A stretch of DNA of 64,000 nt from Pigmentiphaga aceris (GTDB lineage Bacteria; Pseudomonadota; Gammaproteobacteria; Burkholderiales; Burkholderiaceae_B), in NCBI RefSeq assembly GCF_008119665.1, contig NZ_CP043046.1, positions 2,604,001 to 2,668,000 of the forward strand, written 5' to 3'. Below, one piece after another: positions 61,430-64,000 of this stretch. The translations under genes and the position numbers were made by a program. A model generated the notes under the pieces. It had not been told where the DNA came from, did no database searches, and was given only the letters and a program-made list of their open reading frames with translations. The stretch's first letter is position 1. Each line of letters begins with the position of its first letter.

Positions 61430-62244
61430 GCGCAGCTGTTGCTACACCGGTTGCCAGTGCGGTTGCAAACGCGGTTGCCCGTGAACCGCTGGTGGTTGAC
61501 GATCTGTCGCTGTCTTTCGGTGGTATTCGGGTCTTGCAGCACGTGGGCATGCATCTGCGTGCCGGCGAAATCACCGGCCTGATCGGCCCCAACGGCGCAG
61601 GCAAGACCAGCTTCTTCAATTGCCTGACCGGTTTGTATTCGCCGCAGCACGGCAGCATCTGCCTGGGCACCAAGCACCTGGAACGCATTCCCTCGTCGGG
61701 ACGCGCTGCGCTGGGCTTTTCGCGCAGTTTCCAGCACGTGGCCTTGTGCCCCGAATTAAGCGTGATCGAAAACGTCATGATCGGCCTGGACCGGCAGTCC
61801 TCGGCCGGTTGGCTGGACGCCTTCCTGCCGCTGTCTGGCGGGCGAAACGAACGGGCACATAACCGCGAACTGGCGATGGCTGCCTTGACCCGCCTGGGCG
61901 TGGCCGAGGTCGCCGACCTGTCACCTACCCAGTTGCCGCCTGGTGTGCTGCGGCTGACCGAGATCGCCCGTGCGATTGCCGGCAACCCGCGTGTGCTGCT
62001 GCTGGACGAACCGGCTGCAGGCTTGAATTCCGTGGAAACCGGTGACCTGTCTGCTGCCTTGAAACGGCTGCGCGCACCCGACCTGGTGCTGGTGGTGGTG
62101 GAGCACGACATGGACCTGATCATGGACGTCTGCGACACCATCCACGTGCTGAATGTCGGGACGTTGCTGGCGTCCGGCAGCCCTGAACAGATTCGCCTGA
62201 ATCCCGACGTGGTGCGCGTGTACCTGGGAGACGAAGATGCATGA
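61426..62244 (+). CDS. LivG-type ABC ATPase
   Basis: This is a 272-residue ATP-binding subunit. It has Walker A GPNGAGKTS, the LivG-type SRSFQHVALCPELSVIENVMIGLDRQ Q-loop segment, signature region LPPGVLRLTEIARAIAG (a divergent LSGGQ, reading PPGVL), Walker B VLLLDEPAAGLNS and switch His VVVEHDMDLIM. The first 18 residues are an Ala/Val-rich unconserved stretch. A reading upstream of 61426 in the same frame is only a chance open frame across livM. It overlaps livM by 4 bases and livF by 8. Confidence 0.94.
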   Translation: MSAAVATPVASAVANAVAREPLVVDDLSLSFGGIRVLQHVGMHLRAGEITGLIGPNGAGKTSFFNCLTGLYSPQHGSICLGTKHLERIPSSGRAALGFSRSFQHVALCPELSVIENVMIGLDRQSSAGWLDAFLPLSGGRNERAHNRELAMAALTRLGVAEVADLSPTQLPPGVLRLTEIARAIAGNPRVLLLDEPAAGLNSVETGDLSAALKRLRAPDLVLVVVEHDMDLIMDVCDTIHVLNVGTLLASGSPEQIRLNPDVVRVYLGDEDA

Positions 62245-63055
62245 CATCGATACAGGGTCGGACAGCAACACCTTGCTGCGCGTGGAAGGGCTGACGGTGC
62301 GTTATGGCGCAGGGCCCGTGGTGCACGGCATCGGCCTGGCGGTGCGCACCAGCACGGTCGTGGCCTTGCTGGGTGCCAACGGCGCGGGCAAATCCAGCAC
62401 ACTGCGCGCCATTGCGGGCCTTGAGCCGGCGCAAGGGCAGGTGTTCTTCGACGGGCAGGATATCTCCAGCCTGTCGGTGGCCGAGCGCTTCAAGCTGGGC
62501 ATCGTCTACGTGCCTGAAGGCCGGGCAATCGTGACCGACCTGACGGTGGCCGAGAACCTGAAGCTGGGGTCCTACTTCGTCGATTCCGCCACGCGCAACA
62601 AGCGTGAACAGATGGTGATGGATTTCTTCCCCGAAATCGCCAATCGCCGTCGTTCGCCGGCCGGGCTGCTTAGCGGTGGTGAACAACAGATGTTGGCAAT
62701 CGGTCGCGGGTTGATGTCCGGCCCGCGTCTGATTCTTCTGGACGAACCTTCGCTGGGCTTGGCTCCGTTGCTGGTGGCGCGTGTGTACGAACGCCTGGCG
62801 GCAATCCAGAAAGAACAGAAGCTGGCGGCCTTGCTGGTGGAACAGAGTTTTCACGTGGCCGCCAAGCTGGCCTCGCATGCCTGGGTGCTGCGTCATGGGC
62901 ACATTGTTGGTGAATTGGACGAGGCCGCATTGCGAAGCCGGGAAGGGCGGCAGGCTGCGATCGACGCCTACCTGGGTGCGCGCAAAGAGACGCCGGCTGC
63001 CGATGCAAGCACGCGCGGTGCAGAGCAAGACCCACAGTCGGGGGTGCACGTATGA
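62237..63055 (+). CDS. LivF-type ABC ATPase
   Basis: This 272-residue second ATP-binding subunit has Walker A GANGAGKSS, the LivF segment GIVYVPEGRAIVTDLTVAENLKLG, signature LLSGGEQQMLAIGRGLMS and Walker B LILLDEPSLGLAPLLV. It is slightly longer than usual at the C-terminus (about 30 polar residues after AYLGA). The start overlaps livG by 8 bases, and the stop overlaps the next gene (ATGA), so the gluconolactonase-like gene belongs to the same operon. Confidence 0.94.
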   Translation: MHDIDTGSDSNTLLRVEGLTVRYGAGPVVHGIGLAVRTSTVVALLGANGAGKSSTLRAIAGLEPAQGQVFFDGQDISSLSVAERFKLGIVYVPEGRAIVTDLTVAENLKLGSYFVDSATRNKREQMVMDFFPEIANRRRSPAGLLSGGEQQMLAIGRGLMSGPRLILLDEPSLGLAPLLVARVYERLAAIQKEQKLAALLVEQSFHVAAKLASHAWVLRHGHIVGELDEAALRSREGRQAAIDAYLGARKETPAADASTRGAEQDPQSGVHV

Positions 63056-64000
63056 GCGCGCAACAAGCAAGTCAGGCCGAGATGAGCACGGCTGCTTCGA
63101 ACAGCGCGATGACTGGTGCCGCCATGACCCAGGCAGGCATACCGGAAACCAAGGCCACGCCCATGACAAAACAGTTGAGCCTGCAAGGCGAGGTCATCGC
63201 CACCGGCTTGAAATTCCCGGAAGGCCCGGTGGCCTTGCCCGATGGCAGTGTGCTGGTGGTCGAGATCGCCGGTGGCCGCTTGATGCGCGTGTCGCCCACG
63301 GGCGAGTTGCAGGTCGTGGCTGAACTTGGCGGCGGCCCGAATGGTGCGGCACTTGGCCCCGATGGACACTGCTATGTCTGCAACAACGGCGGCTTCAGCT
63401 GGCGCACTGACGCGGGGTTCTCACGGCCCACCGGCCCGGCTGCCGACTACGCAGGCGGCTGCATCCAGCGTGTGAATCTAGACACCGGTGCAGTCGACAC
63501 GCTGTACACCCATTGCGATGGCATTGCGCTGCATGGCCCTAACGACATCGTGTTCGATGCACACGGCGGCTTCTGGTTCACCGACTTCGGCAAGACCTTT
63601 GAAGACCGCATGTTGCGCGGTGCGTTGTACTACGCGCGTCTGGATGGCAGCTTTATCCGTCGCGCCGCCCATCCGGTCCTGACCCCGAATGGTGTGGGCC
63701 TGTCGCCAGACGGCAAGACGCTGTACATGTCCGAAACGGAGACCGCCAGGCTCTGGTCCTACCCGGTGCTGTCGCCCGGCGAACTGGGCCTGGAACCCTG
63801 GCCGTCGCCCAACGGTGGCCGCCTGGTGCATGGTCTGCCCGGTTATCAGCGATTCGATTCGCTGGCCGTGGAAGAAAACGGGAACATCTGTGTGGCCACA
63901 CTGGTTCGCGGCGGCATCAGTGTGATTTCACCCGACGGCAACCTGCTGGAATTCCACGCCGCACCCGAAGGCTATTGCACCAACATCTGTTTTGGCGGGG
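63052..64000 (+). CDS. SMP-30/gluconolactonase-family protein (cut by window end)
   Basis: This is the first 316 residues of a six-bladed beta-propeller lactonase. After an unusual N-terminal extension of about 40 polar residues rich in Ala, Met and Thr (a later start near MTKQLSLQG at 63163 is possible) come the family motifs: TGLKFPEGPVAL with the metal Glu, HGPNDIVFDAHGGFWFTDFG with an Asn ligand, LTPNGVGLSPDGKTLYMSET and RFDSLAVEENGNICVAT with the Asp ligand. It would open a sugar-acid or other lactone by calcium- or zinc-dependent hydrolysis. It is coupled to livF by ATGA. The C-terminus is outside the window. Confidence 0.9.
   Translation, partial: MSAQQASQAEMSTAASNSAMTGAAMTQAGIPETKATPMTKQLSLQGEVIATGLKFPEGPVALPDGSVLVVEIAGGRLMRVSPTGELQVVAELGGGPNGAALGPDGHCYVCNNGGFSWRTDAGFSRPTGPAADYAGGCIQRVNLDTGAVDTLYTHCDGIALHGPNDIVFDAHGGFWFTDFGKTFEDRMLRGALYYARLDGSFIRRAAHPVLTPNGVGLSPDGKTLYMSETETARLWSYPVLSPGELGLEPWPSPNGGRLVHGLPGYQRFDSLAVEENGNICVATLVRGGISVISPDGNLLEFHAAPEGYCTNICFGG

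Overview
The window looks like a chromosomal segment of a high-GC betaproteobacterium of the Burkholderiales, most likely Alcaligenaceae (Bordetella/Achromobacter-like). This is inferred from gene content: a tripartite-tricarboxylate 'Bug' receptor, Burkholderiales-type phosphonate regulators and transporters, cytochrome bo oxidase, a YghU-type glutathione transferase and a glycine riboswitch on a UPF0126 gene. No tRNA, rRNA, CRISPR array or phage structural gene was seen.

Region 1 (1-8 kb) holds the 3' part of a C-P lyase operon (phnI end, phnJ, a GNAT acetyltransferase, phnK, phnL, phnM, mostly with overlapping start/stop codons), then a DUF4062-like protein paired with a PhoD-like phosphatase. 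Region 2 (8-12.5 kb) is a tartrate/D-malate locus (dehydrogenase, divergent LysR, a Bug receptor broken by an in-frame TGA) plus an acrylyl-CoA reductase-like gene. Region 3 (12.6-20.8 kb) is a second phosphonate locus, for 2-aminoethylphosphonate: DMT transporter, PhnZ-like HD oxygenase and GntR regulator on one strand; ABC importer, FAD oxidoreductase and phosphonoacetaldehyde hydrolase on the other.

Region 4 (21-26.3 kb) is a mixed housekeeping/stress segment: truncated globin, two membrane proteins, YghU, a TetR/metallo-beta-lactamase pair and two VOC proteins, one of unusually low GC. Region 5 (26.4-33.9 kb) carries cyoABCD, a divergent MocR-type regulator, a small thioredoxin-like operon sharing the MocR-linked palindromic motif, and a KDPG-aldolase-like gene lacking the Schiff-base lysine. 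Region 6 (33.9-41.6 kb) has a two-component system with MipA, divergent from an RND pump whose outer-membrane gene is a remnant. Region 7 (41.6-45.8 kb) has the glycine-riboswitch gene, an HxlR/DoxX/SDR module and a candidate PD-(D/E)XK protein.

Region 8 (45.8-48.3 kb) has no host gene. It contains two inverted copies of a hairpin-headed repeat, about 370 bp each, one interrupted by a complete IS3-family element. Region 9 (48.3-54.1 kb) has a bicovalent-type FAD oxidase, a TPR-diguanylate cyclase, a LysR regulator and a divergent metallo-beta-lactamase gene broken by a 19-bp tandem duplication. Region 10 (54.2-64 kb) is a long catabolic/transport locus: a CoA-transferase divergent from a Liv-type receptor, a MaoC-like hydratase, two dehydrogenases, livHMGF and a gluconolactonase-like gene cut by the window end. 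Two identical 12-bp palindromes flank its divergent promoter region.

The strongest observations are the structured inverted repeats with compensatory stem changes, two gene disruptions with an exact identifiable cause, the combination of enzymes in the 2-aminoethylphosphonate locus, the shared MocR-linked operator motif, and the DUF4062/PhoD pair.
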